From assembly GCA_003509235.1 (NCBI GenBank), contig DONH01000139.1, positions 465-6,021 of the forward strand: a stretch of 5,557 bases of DNA. Direction: 5' to 3'. Positions within the stretch are counted from its first letter, which is position 1. Each line of letters begins with the position of its first letter. Of the stretch, positions 1 through 5,557 are shown piece by piece. The notes under the pieces were generated by a model, which saw nothing but the letters and a program-made list of their open reading frames with translations, ran no database searches and was not told the origin of the DNA. The position numbers and the translations under genes were made by a program. The DNA is from Planctomycetaceae bacterium (lineage in GTDB: Bacteria > Planctomycetota > Planctomycetia > Pirellulales > UBA1268).

Positions 1-2052
1 TCCACTGTCGTGCAAGCCGATATCAACGAAAGCCCCAAAATCAACAACATTGAGTACCGATCCTCGCAGTTCCATCCCGACTTCAAGATCTTCAAACTTG
101 AGTACACCCTGTTTGAACAACGGCTCTGGCAGATCTTCGCGAGGGTCTCGACCGGGCCGCAAAAACTGTTCAACGATATCTGCGAGTAAGAGTCGGCCAA
201 CACCTAATTCATCAGCCATAGATGTCAGGTCTGTTTCACCGACTGCGTCGGATATTTTCTGATGTTTCTCACGTTCGACGAGTTCGGCTAAAGATACATC
301 AATTTTTTTCAGCACTTTTTTGGCGACCTCATAGCTCTCTGGATGGATTCGGGTCGCATCAAGTGGATTTGTACCATCAGATATCTTCAAGAACCCAACT
401 GCTTGAACATAAGCCGCGTCACCAAAACCCGGCACCTCACGGAACTGCTCTCGTGAAGTAAACGGTCCCTTTGCGGATCGCCAATCAATAATTCCTTTTG
501 CAACAGCCTGATTCAAGCCGGCAACATAACGCAAAAGTGCTGGACTCGCCGTATTGACATCGACTCCAACATAATTAACACACCCTTCAACAACAGCATC
601 GAGTGATGCATGAAGATGGCGAGCTTTGACGTCATGCTGATAGAGGCCAACACCAATATTAGCGGGCTCAATTTTCACAAGCTCCGAAAGCGGATCGAGC
701 AACCGACGGCCAATTGATACTGCACCACGATAAGCTGCTTCGAAATCTGGTAACTCTTCACGCGCATACTGGCTTGTCGAATAGACACTCGCTCCTGCCT
801 CATTTACAACCACATAGGCGACATTGTACTCTTGCAAATCACCGACGATGAGTTCTGAAAGTAAAGATTCTACTTCTCGCCCTGCCGTCCCATTCCCAAC
901 GGCAATTACATTACAGTTATACTCACGAACAAGTTCAACTAGTCGAACTGCTGCTGCAGTTTTCTGTTCAGCTTTACCCACTATATGCAGGATGTCACGA
1001 GCTAAAGGCTTCCCGCAGGAATCCAGCACGACTGCTTTGCAACCACTTTTAAATCCAGGGTCAATCGCAAGAACGACTCGGCCAGCTACCGGAGGCTGCA
1101 ATAGTAGATTTCTTAAATTTCGAGCAAAAACTGCAATCGCATGCTCTTCAGAGGCATCCGTCATCTCGCGACGCACTTCACGTTCAAGACTAGGCAAAAT
1201 CAGTCGTGATAGTGCATCCCGACAACAGCCTTTAAGAAATTCTACATGCGGGTGATCCGTCGGAACAACAAGTTTCTCTACTATCGTTTGAATTTCTTCG
1301 GTCGGCCCTTCGACACGGACTCGAAGAATTTTTGCTCTTTCACCCCTATTCATTGCCAAGACACGGTGAGGTGGTACTTTCTGTAGGTGCTCATCAAAAT
1401 CGAAATAATCTCTAAAATGCTTTGCTGTTTTTGTCAGGGCTTTACCCGGAGTTTCGATTCGTAGACTACGAAGCCGACCCTTTTGAAACAGAAGTTTGCG
1501 TAAGCGTCGGCGGACGTCAGCTCGTGAGCTAAAAAGATCAGCAATAATGTGACCTACGCCAAGGAGCGCGTCAGCTGCAGAGGCAACACCCGAATCATCA
1601 TCTACAAAATCTGCTGCTCGCTTCTCTAGATCTGCTGCCTGAGAATCTGCCGTGATTATTTCCTGAGCAAGCGGCTCCAGTCTTTTTTGTTTTGCTTGCT
1701 CTGCCAGTGAAAGCCGTTTCGGTTTAAAAGGGAGATAGAGATCTTCAAGGACCTTAGTGTTCTCAGCCGCATCGATCTCCTTACGCAACTCAGGTGTTAA
1801 TTTCCCCTGCCCTTCAATAGTTCGAAGGATGGTCTGCTTTCGGTCAGCCAGCTGCCTCGCCTTACCAACTGCGTTGGTGATACTTCGCAGCTGCAGTTCA
1901 TCGAGACCATTCGTCTGATCCCGGCGATATCGTGTAATAAAGGGAACAGTATTCCCCTCATCAATTAATTGCACCGCTGCAAGAACACCTTCCTCGGGCA
2001 ATCCAAGCTGCTTCGCGATTTGTCTTAAGTCAATGACGGTCGTGGAACCCAT
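1..2052 (-). CDS. tex: Tex-family transcription accessory protein, 3' end cut by window edge
   Basis: Reading the minus strand from ATG at 2052 gives 684 uninterrupted codons to the left edge, with no stop, so the C-terminus is missing. Tex is a cytoplasmic nucleic-acid-binding protein of about 770-780 residues linked to transcription and RNA metabolism. The N-terminal Tex domain is clear (DEGNTVPFITRYRR near residue 35; LEDLYLPFKPKR near 103). A YqgF/RNase H-like domain begins around residue 325 with IDPG at 330-333, VGNGTAGRE at 385-393 and NEAGASVYS at 417-425. A helix-hairpin-helix region follows (VDVNTASP near 497; VPGFGDAAYVQAVGFLKI near 560). The S1 RNA-binding domain starts near 656 and is cut after DFGAFVDIG. 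An in-frame TGA lies five codons upstream of the ATG, so this is the first ATG available. GGAG (2056-2059) precedes it at only 3 nt, a short spacing. No frameshift was found over the whole reading. The family assignment is secure; the precise cellular role is known only from the family. Confidence 0.96.
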   Translation of the reverse strand, partial: MGSTTVIDLRQIAKQLGLPEEGVLAAVQLIDEGNTVPFITRYRRDQTNGLDELQLRSITNAVGKARQLADRKQTILRTIEGQGKLTPELRKEIDAAENTKVLEDLYLPFKPKRLSLAEQAKQKRLEPLAQEIITADSQAADLEKRAADFVDDDSGVASAADALLGVGHIIADLFSSRADVRRRLRKLLFQKGRLRSLRIETPGKALTKTAKHFRDYFDFDEHLQKVPPHRVLAMNRGERAKILRVRVEGPTEEIQTIVEKLVVPTDHPHVEFLKGCCRDALSRLILPSLEREVRREMTDASEEHAIAVFARNLRNLLLQPPVAGRVVLAIDPGFKSGCKAVVLDSCGKPLARDILHIVGKAEQKTAAAVRLVELVREYNCNVIAVGNGTAGREVESLLSELIVGDLQEYNVAYVVVNEAGASVYSTSQYAREELPDFEAAYRGAVSIGRRLLDPLSELVKIEPANIGVGLYQHDVKARHLHASLDAVVEGCVNYVGVDVNTASPALLRYVAGLNQAVAKGIIDWRSAKGPFTSREQFREVPGFGDAAYVQAVGFLKISDGTNPLDATRIHPESYEVAKKVLKKIDVSLAELVEREKHQKISDAVGETDLTSMADELGVGRLLLADIVEQFLRPGRDPREDLPEPLFKQGVLKFEDLEVGMELRGSVLNVVDFGAFVDIGLHDSG

Positions 2053-2125
2053 CCGCTCCGCCGGTTTTCATACAGTGAAGGAAATGGAGCCCTACAGCAA
2101 ATTGGCATTCGATGTTGCTTCGCAA

Positions 2126-2155
2126 AGTATTCGCTGCAATCTGAATAACAATCAA
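2126..2155 (-). promoter_or_regulatory. Candidate sigma-70-type promoter for tex
   Basis: On the minus strand, TTGATT (2150-2155) and AATACT (2126-2131) are separated by 18 nt. Each matches the -35 and -10 consensus at four of six positions. The site lies about 75 nt upstream of the tex ATG, a reasonable leader length. This rests on pattern matching alone, and such matches occur by chance in AT-rich DNA. Confidence 0.22.
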
Positions 2156-2347
2156 CAAGGACTCACTTTCTTGCTCTTCTAGACTAGGACGCCACTCAGC
2201 TGAGCACGACTCCACCCGCAAAGAAACAAGGCTTTCGTGCAGAACAACCCACACATCTATGACGGTGAATGTAGAGTGCAATGGGTACCGTTGTCAAACC
2301 GCCGAGTCCTCCCAAGCCTCCCTTTCTGACTCTGACCAAGCTTGATC

Positions 2348-2375
2348 TTGACACTCAGCCCACTTGCAAAATATT
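2348..2375 (+). promoter_or_regulatory. Candidate sigma-70-type promoter for the aminotransferase
   Basis: A perfect TTGACA (2348-2353) is followed after 16 nt by AATATT (2370-2375), which matches the -10 consensus at four of six positions. It faces the aminotransferase and would give a leader of roughly 150 nt. The exact -35 hexamer makes it the best promoter candidate in this gap. The spacer is one base shorter than optimal and the -10 is imperfect. Confidence 0.3.
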
Positions 2376-2515
2376 CACCACCTTAAATACCCGCCGGTAC
2401 GCCCGGGGCCTGTGGGACAAAAAAATAAAATTTCGAAGTGGCGAGCCCGGATCAAACATGACGATTTACATAGGTAAGACAATATCTTCTGCCAAAACGA
2501 GCCCTCCTGCCTAGC

Positions 2516-2520
2516 GGAGA
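2516..2520 (+). promoter_or_regulatory. Ribosome binding site of the aminotransferase
   Basis: GGAGA lies ten bases upstream of the ATG at 2531. It supports this start, although the spacing is slightly long. It follows directly after the TAG (2512-2514) that ends the short frame beginning at 2281. Confidence 0.55.
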
Positions 2521-2530
2521 CAGCGAAACG

Positions 2531-3823
2531 ATGACACCTGGTCCTAGTTCAGATTCGATCGACAAATTATCCGACTCTACTGCCTTTCTTCCCAAAGTCC
2601 CCCTCCTCGCCATTGACCGACAGAATGGTCCGCTTCGTGAGCAATTTCGGCAGGTCATGGACGACGTCTGTGATTCCGGCCGTTTTGTCCTGGGGCCTGA
2701 TGTGACGGCGTTAGAAAACGAATTATCAACTATTCTTGATGTACCTCATGTGATTGGCTGTGCCTCCGGAAGCGATTCTCTTCTCCTCGCATTGATGGCC
2801 CTTCACATTGAGCCGGGTGATGAGGTGATCCTGCCTAGCTACACTTTTTTTGCAACAGCGAGTGCCGTCACGCGACTAGGTGGCACGCCCGTATTTGCAG
2901 ATATCGACCCGAGCACATTTCTCATTGATTCCGATGACGTTGCTCGCCGAATCACTTCTCGAACACGTGCCATTATCCCGGTTCATCTCTTTGGGCAAAC
3001 CGTTGACTTGGATGCACTCCTACCGATTGCAAACGGGGCCGATATTCCAATTATTGAAGACGCCGCTCAGTCAATACTTTCTACGTGGCATGGACAATGC
3101 AGTGGTGGACTTGGTGACATGGGTTGCTTCAGTTTTTATCCCACAAAAAACCTTGGTGGATTTGGTGACGGGGGTTTTCTCACGACGACACGTGATGACC
3201 TAGCAGATGCACTTCGAAAACTTCGCGTTCATGGCATGGAGCCTCGCTACTACCATGATGTTGTTGGAATTAATAGTCGACTGGATTCGCTCCAGGCTGC
3301 TGTCCTTCGCATCAAACTCCCGCACCTTGATCAATGGACAACAAAACGAGCACACAATGCCATTCGATACACAGAAATGGTGAGCCACTGTGAATTAGAG
3401 GATGTCATAACGACACCTAAAATTGACACCCGTGGAAGACATGTATGGAATCAATATGTCATTCGCGTAGCAGATGGAAAACGAGATGCCCTGCGGGAGC
3501 ATTTGACAGCAACTGGCGTCGGAACAGAAATTTATTATCCAGTTCCTCTTCATTTACAGAAATGTTTCGCTAACTTTGGCTGGAAATTGAATGATCTTCC
3601 TGTTACCGAACAGGCTGCAAAAGAAACACTCGCTCTTCCAATTTTTGCCGAACTTGAACCAACTGAACAGGCGACTGTTGTTGGGCGAATAGCAGAATTT
3701 TTCGGAAGGCCACCAGTCCCAAAACAAATTGCATGCATGGAAAAAGGCTCTGATGAGGTGAGCCCACCACGGCAGGTCCGTCGGACTGGGCTCATTGGTC
3801 GTGCTGACGACGTACGATGCTAG
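2531..3823 (+). CDS. DegT/DnrJ/EryC1/StrS-family PLP-dependent sugar aminotransferase
   Basis: This 430-residue protein is a fold-type I PLP enzyme of the DegT/DnrJ/EryC1/StrS family. Members transfer an amino group, usually from glutamate, to a keto sugar on a nucleotide carrier in the cytoplasm, feeding glycan or antibiotic sugar synthesis. Visible family marks are FVLGPDVTALE near 52, CASGSDSL at 77-84 (phosphate-binding region), LPSYTFFATASAV near 101, IIEDAAQS at 174-181 with the PLP-contacting Asp177, FYPTKNLGGFGDGG near 202 with the Schiff-base Lys206, GINSRLDSLQAAVL near 246, and GTEIYYPVPLHLQ near 331. The start is supported by GGAGA (2516-2520) ten bases upstream of the only suitable ATG; family similarity begins near residue 23. 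Similarity ends near 391, leaving about 39 residues that I do not recognise. The pattern resembles 3-amino-sugar enzymes such as WbpE or FdtB, but the substrate cannot be assigned. No other sugar-pathway gene is in view. It is convergent with top6A, 42 nt apart. Confidence 0.93.
   Translation: MTPGPSSDSIDKLSDSTAFLPKVPLLAIDRQNGPLREQFRQVMDDVCDSGRFVLGPDVTALENELSTILDVPHVIGCASGSDSLLLALMALHIEPGDEVILPSYTFFATASAVTRLGGTPVFADIDPSTFLIDSDDVARRITSRTRAIIPVHLFGQTVDLDALLPIANGADIPIIEDAAQSILSTWHGQCSGGLGDMGCFSFYPTKNLGGFGDGGFLTTTRDDLADALRKLRVHGMEPRYYHDVVGINSRLDSLQAAVLRIKLPHLDQWTTKRAHNAIRYTEMVSHCELEDVITTPKIDTRGRHVWNQYVIRVADGKRDALREHLTATGVGTEIYYPVPLHLQKCFANFGWKLNDLPVTEQAAKETLALPIFAELEPTEQATVVGRIAEFFGRPPVPKQIACMEKGSDEVSPPRQVRRTGLIGRADDVRC
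3741..3765 (-). terminator. Candidate intrinsic terminator of top6A, inside the convergent gene
   Basis: Read on the minus strand, GGCTC (3760-3764) and GAGCC (3746-3750) can form a 5-bp GC-rich stem, extendable by one G-U pair, with a 9-nt loop. Five T residues (3741-3745) follow directly. It lies about 100 nt beyond the top6A stop, antisense to the 3' coding end of the aminotransferase. The orientation and T-run fit Rho-independent termination of top6A, but the stem is short. Confidence 0.4.
3759..3794. repeat. Inverted repeat at the end of the aminotransferase gene
   Basis: TGAGCCCA (3759-3766) and TGGGCTCA (3787-3794) are perfect 8-bp complements. A nested GTCC/GGAC pair (3776-3779 and 3783-3786) directly abuts the right arm, leaving a 9-base bulge on the left side. 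The repeat lies within the unrecognised C-terminal tail of the aminotransferase. Its left arm also supplies one side of the terminator-like stem at 3746-3764, so the two structures would be mutually exclusive in a minus-strand transcript. No T-run follows on the plus strand, so it is not a typical terminator for the aminotransferase. Confidence 0.6.
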
Positions 3824-3865
3824 GATGAGACCGGCGAACGAGGCATTGCTGTCAGAGAGTGACGA

Positions 3866-5020
3866 TTAGTCTAACCAGTCCCGATCAGCAAGTCTTTCTG
3901 GCGTATAAACCTCAGTCACGTAGCTGATGTCTTTTGAAATTAAAGACTCCACCTCCAGCTTGAATCCGTTTGAAAGCATCTTGTGAATTTCTTTCTGCCA
4001 TGCCTTCTTGGCAGCAAACCAAGGATATGCGGCAATCTGCTTCGCTCTTTTTACGTCTGAGTCACTCAGTGCTATTTGAACACTCGGGGCGAGCTTGCAT
4101 TTTTCGTAATCGATCGACCGCAAACCAAGAAATCTAGCTGATGGAATAGCCATTCGCTTTGATTCGTAAGCAAGATTAATAGAACCCTGTTTCAGCACGG
4201 AGTAGATGTAATAGCCCCAAGGATCATTATCGAGCAAACAGTAGACCGGAAGCTTTAACTCATGATGGAGGCGATAGAGCATTCGACGCACACCACGTGG
4301 TGGCTGACCACCACCATGCGTCAGTAGACAATTGTGTTTTCTCCAGAACTTATCTTCATTGAACCTCCTCCACACGGTATCTTTCTCGACATGAAGAATA
4401 AATTTGGCAGTACATTTTTTGAAGTGAATCACCTCTTCCTCAACAATTGAGGGGATGCTGTATCCTCCCGATCCCATACGAGAACAATCGATCTCATCTC
4501 CGGAATCAATTAATGTAATAGGGCCGACCATACCACCACGATTACTTGCATACACATGGAGCTGCTCTCGGAGGCTCTCAAGTGTCACTTCGAGATCTTC
4601 GATGATTGGATCGCATTCATCCTGTGTGCCAAAAGTTTCTTCACGCGTACCCTCTATAGTGTGCTTAAGCAGGTAGTACAGCCCTCGAATACTCGTTGTC
4701 TTCTGCTGGTCGATAAGTGACTTACAACCTGTAGCTACTAGAAGCGTTTGCATATAGCTCTTCGCTTGGCTGAGATTAAAAAGGTGGCGCCTATTCTTCT
4801 GGCCACCCATCTCAATTATTTTTCGTGACTTATTGAATCTAACGTTTGAAAGGCTCCGGGTTGGGATATCCAAATGTGGATCACGGCGCCTTTCCGCAGC
4901 CTTCTCGACTTCATTTGCCAAGCCAACGATCAGCTTACGAGTTTTCCGATCAACAGGAGGCAGAATGGAAGTTGCACCAGCACTGCGTGAACTCCTGCGT
5001 TTTATTACTTTCTTTGCCAT
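3866..5020 (-). CDS. top6A: DNA topoisomerase VI subunit A (Spo11-like, type IIB)
   Basis: This 384-residue protein is the DNA-cleaving subunit of topoisomerase VI. The A subunit makes a double-strand break through a 5'-phosphotyrosyl link, and partner subunit B supplies ATP-driven gating. The N-terminus (1-45) is rich in Lys and Arg. The winged-helix CAP domain carries SIRGLYYLLKH at 110-120, with Tyr116 as the expected nucleophile; most relatives have Asp or Glu where Gly113 stands. QDECDPIIEDLEV (133-145) and the NRGGMVGPI segment (160-168) match archaeal subunits. The TOPRIM domain shows HVEKDT with Glu212, THGGGQPPRGVRR (234-246), and LLDNDPWG with Asp264 and Asp266, the metal-binding acidic set. 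SDSDV and VYTPERLA near the C-terminus are also family-typical. Length matches archaeal subunits (about 365-390), so it is not a short 'mini-A' form. The ATG at 5020 has only a weak GAG eight bases upstream. No subunit B gene adjoins it: the 103-residue gene lies upstream and the aminotransferase downstream, convergent. Family assignment is firm; activity requires a partner not seen here. Confidence 0.95.
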   Translation of the reverse strand: MAKKVIKRRSSRSAGATSILPPVDRKTRKLIVGLANEVEKAAERRRDPHLDIPTRSLSNVRFNKSRKIIEMGGQKNRRHLFNLSQAKSYMQTLLVATGCKSLIDQQKTTSIRGLYYLLKHTIEGTREETFGTQDECDPIIEDLEVTLESLREQLHVYASNRGGMVGPITLIDSGDEIDCSRMGSGGYSIPSIVEEEVIHFKKCTAKFILHVEKDTVWRRFNEDKFWRKHNCLLTHGGGQPPRGVRRMLYRLHHELKLPVYCLLDNDPWGYYIYSVLKQGSINLAYESKRMAIPSARFLGLRSIDYEKCKLAPSVQIALSDSDVKRAKQIAAYPWFAAKKAWQKEIHKMLSNGFKLEVESLISKDISYVTEVYTPERLADRDWLD

Positions 5021-5104
5021 GGTGACTACTCAGCGGATTGCCTTGAGGGAAAAACTGTGGACTGATGACATTAACACGAACTTCTTATCGACACCTACTA
5101 GCAA

Positions 5105-5124
5105 TTGGCAGACTACCCTGCCAA
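5105..5124. repeat. Perfect 7-bp inverted repeat upstream of top6A
   Basis: TTGGCAG (5105-5111) and CTGCCAA (5118-5124) are exact complements around a 6-base centre. The element lies in the 136-base gap between the 103-residue gene and top6A. It is 33 bases beyond the stop of the former and about 85 bases before the ATG of the latter. No T-run follows on either strand, so it is not a standard terminator. An operator, RNA processing hairpin or weak pause site are possible; the sequence does not decide between them. Confidence 0.55.
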
Positions 5125-5156
5125 CGAATGATAATCAAAGCTAGAAACACTGCTGA

Positions 5157-5468
5157 TCAACTCTCAGTTTTTGAGTTGAGAGCACGTCCAGCACGAGCTT
5201 TTGAAGCAAGGTGAAAAGCCGACATCATGTCATACGAAGTAATCTCACAGAGTAATTCTGTAACCTTTTCGTAAACGTCTGGTTCAAGCAGAGGCTCCAC
5301 TTCTTTCATTAAATCCACGACTCTCTTCTCCTGATTCTCGAGTTCGGCCAGTTCAACCTTTCGATCAGCAAGCACCCCGTTAAACGAATCCAGTTTACGA
5401 GCATATTCAGTCAATAAAGGAGAATCAGTCGCCGCATCGAACCACGGCCGGTAGATAGGCTTCGCCAT
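5157..5468 (-). CDS. Hypothetical protein, 103 residues, coiled-coil-like
   Basis: I do not recognise this protein. It begins MAKPIYRPWFDAATDSPLL and has 103 residues, with no signal peptide or membrane segment visible. Residues about 33-75 are highly charged and probably helical, with regularly spaced leucines and valines (around VELAELENQEKRVVDLMKEV), suggesting a short coiled coil or helical hairpin. The C-terminus is basic (ASKARAGRALNSK). There is one Cys and no metal-binding or catalytic motif. I chose the ATG at 5468 because the longer open frame would start inside the tRNA and GGGG (5475-5478) lies six bases upstream; an in-frame ATG at 5480 is an alternative. The gene sits 23 bases after the tRNA-His and 136 bases before top6A on the same strand, so co-transcription with either is possible. 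Codon use and compact charged composition look like a real gene. A role in topoisomerase function cannot be claimed from adjacency alone. Confidence 0.72.
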   Translation of the reverse strand: MAKPIYRPWFDAATDSPLLTEYARKLDSFNGVLADRKVELAELENQEKRVVDLMKEVEPLLEPDVYEKVTELLCEITSYDMMSAFHLASKARAGRALNSKTES

Positions 5469-5491
5469 TTGTAACCCCATTAAAGGAAAAG

Positions 5492-5557
5492 GGTGGATGA
5501 CGGGATTCGAACCCGCGACCTTCGGTACCACAAACCGACGCTCTAACCAACTGAGCT
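5492..5557 (-). tRNA. tRNA-His (anticodon GTG), 5' end cut by window edge
   Basis: The minus strand from the right edge reads from tRNA position 9 to the discriminator base. The D-arm (AGCTCAGTTGGTTAGAGC) has a complete 4-bp stem. The anticodon arm has stem TCGGT/ACCGA and loop TTGTGGT, with anticodon GTG at 5531-5529, which reads His CAC and CAT codons. The variable loop is AGGTC and the T-arm is GCGGG-TTCGAAT-CCCGT. The 3' acceptor strand is CATCCAC followed by C73, the discriminator expected in bacterial tRNA-His. The next bases are CTT, so CCA is not encoded and must be added by a nucleotidyltransferase. Positions 1-8 and the His-specific G-1 lie outside the window. No mismatch is seen in the visible stems apart from one G-T pair closing the T-stem. 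Confidence 0.96.

Larger units (their letters stand above)
2053..2530. other. Divergent intergenic region without a convincing gene
   Basis: These 478 bases separate the divergent tex and aminotransferase genes. Two short open frames occur. One is a TTG-started minus-strand frame (2030-2281) that runs 23 nt into the tex start. The other is an ATG-started plus-strand frame (2281-2514) that is proline-rich at its N-terminus and stops 16 nt before the aminotransferase ATG. Neither has a good ribosome binding site or a recognisable domain, so neither is called as a gene. The region most likely holds the promoters and leaders of the two flanking genes. No tRNA, known riboswitch, direct-repeat array or strong terminator could be recognised. 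An A-rich run at 2418-2430 has no hairpin beside it. Confidence 0.6.

Noticed and set aside
824..1255. Plus-strand 143-residue open frame
   Set aside because: It lies antisense inside the unbroken tex reading frame, and its Ser/Thr/Arg-rich composition is typical of a shadow frame.
2030..2281. Minus-strand 83-residue open frame overlapping the tex start
   Set aside because: It starts with TTG, lacks a clear ribosome binding site, overlaps tex by 23 bases in another frame and shows no recognisable domain. It also covers the most likely tex promoter region.
2418..2432. A-rich run as a terminator for a minus-strand gene
   Set aside because: On the minus strand it is T-rich, but the bases before it form no GC-rich hairpin and no minus-strand gene ends there.
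2281..2514. Plus-strand 77-residue open frame ahead of the aminotransferase
   Set aside because: There is no good ribosome binding site and no recognised family, and a promoter candidate lies inside it. It is kept only as a low-interest observation.
2880..3203. Plus-strand 107-residue open frame inside the aminotransferase
   Set aside because: It is an alternative frame within a well-supported conserved enzyme, with no domain of its own.
3866..5020. Possibility that the Spo11-like protein is a short mini-A or a TopoVIII fusion
   Set aside because: At 384 residues with both CAP and TOPRIM domains it matches a full subunit A. It carries no GHKL ATPase domain, as a TopoVIII fusion would.
4833..5144. 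Plus-strand 103-residue open frame antisense to the start of top6A
   Set aside because: Most of it is antisense to the top6A N-terminus. It has no ribosome binding site or family features.
5469..5531. Longer start for the 103-residue gene at 5531
   Set aside because: The extra N-terminal codons would be read from the tRNA-His anticodon, variable and T-arms. The ATG at 5468 has its own upstream G-rich site and avoids the tRNA.
1..5557. Mobile element, CRISPR array or defence island
   Set aside because: No transposase, integrase, terminal repeats, direct-repeat array or known defence gene was seen. The tRNA-His end shows no visible attachment-site duplication within the window.

Overview
The window looks bacterial and most likely planctomycete-like. 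A full-length Tex-type transcription accessory protein and a bacterial-type tRNA-His without an encoded CCA argue for Bacteria. A complete DNA topoisomerase VI subunit A (archaeal/Spo11 type) is rare in Bacteria; from general knowledge Planctomycetes are among the few bacterial groups that carry it. Base composition looks moderate (under 50% GC by eye). The phylum is an inference, since no rRNA or other decisive marker is present.

Layout from left to right. Positions 1-2052 (minus strand) hold the first 684 codons of tex; its 3' end lies beyond the left edge, cutting the S1 domain. Positions 2053-2530 are a divergent intergenic region with candidate promoters facing each way and no convincing gene. 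Positions 2531-3823 (plus strand) encode a DegT/DnrJ/EryC1/StrS-family PLP sugar aminotransferase with an unusual C-terminal tail. Convergent to it, positions 3866-5020 (minus strand) encode topoisomerase VI subunit A with its catalytic tyrosine and metal-binding TOPRIM acidic residues intact. Further upstream on the same strand are a 103-residue protein of unknown function (5157-5468) and a tRNA-His(GTG) cut by the right edge (5492-5557).

The genes do not form one obvious pathway. Tex and the tRNA are housekeeping, the aminotransferase belongs to nucleotide-sugar metabolism but has no sugar-pathway neighbour here, and Top6A is a DNA topology enzyme. tRNA-His, the 103-residue gene and top6A lie on one strand and could be partly co-transcribed. 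The most notable point is a complete top6A with no top6B beside it: the genes on both sides are visible and neither is a GHKL ATPase. A second point is a glycine in place of the usual acidic residue next to the conserved arginine of the active-site tyrosine motif. No CRISPR array, insertion sequence, prophage gene or recognisable multigene defence system is visible.
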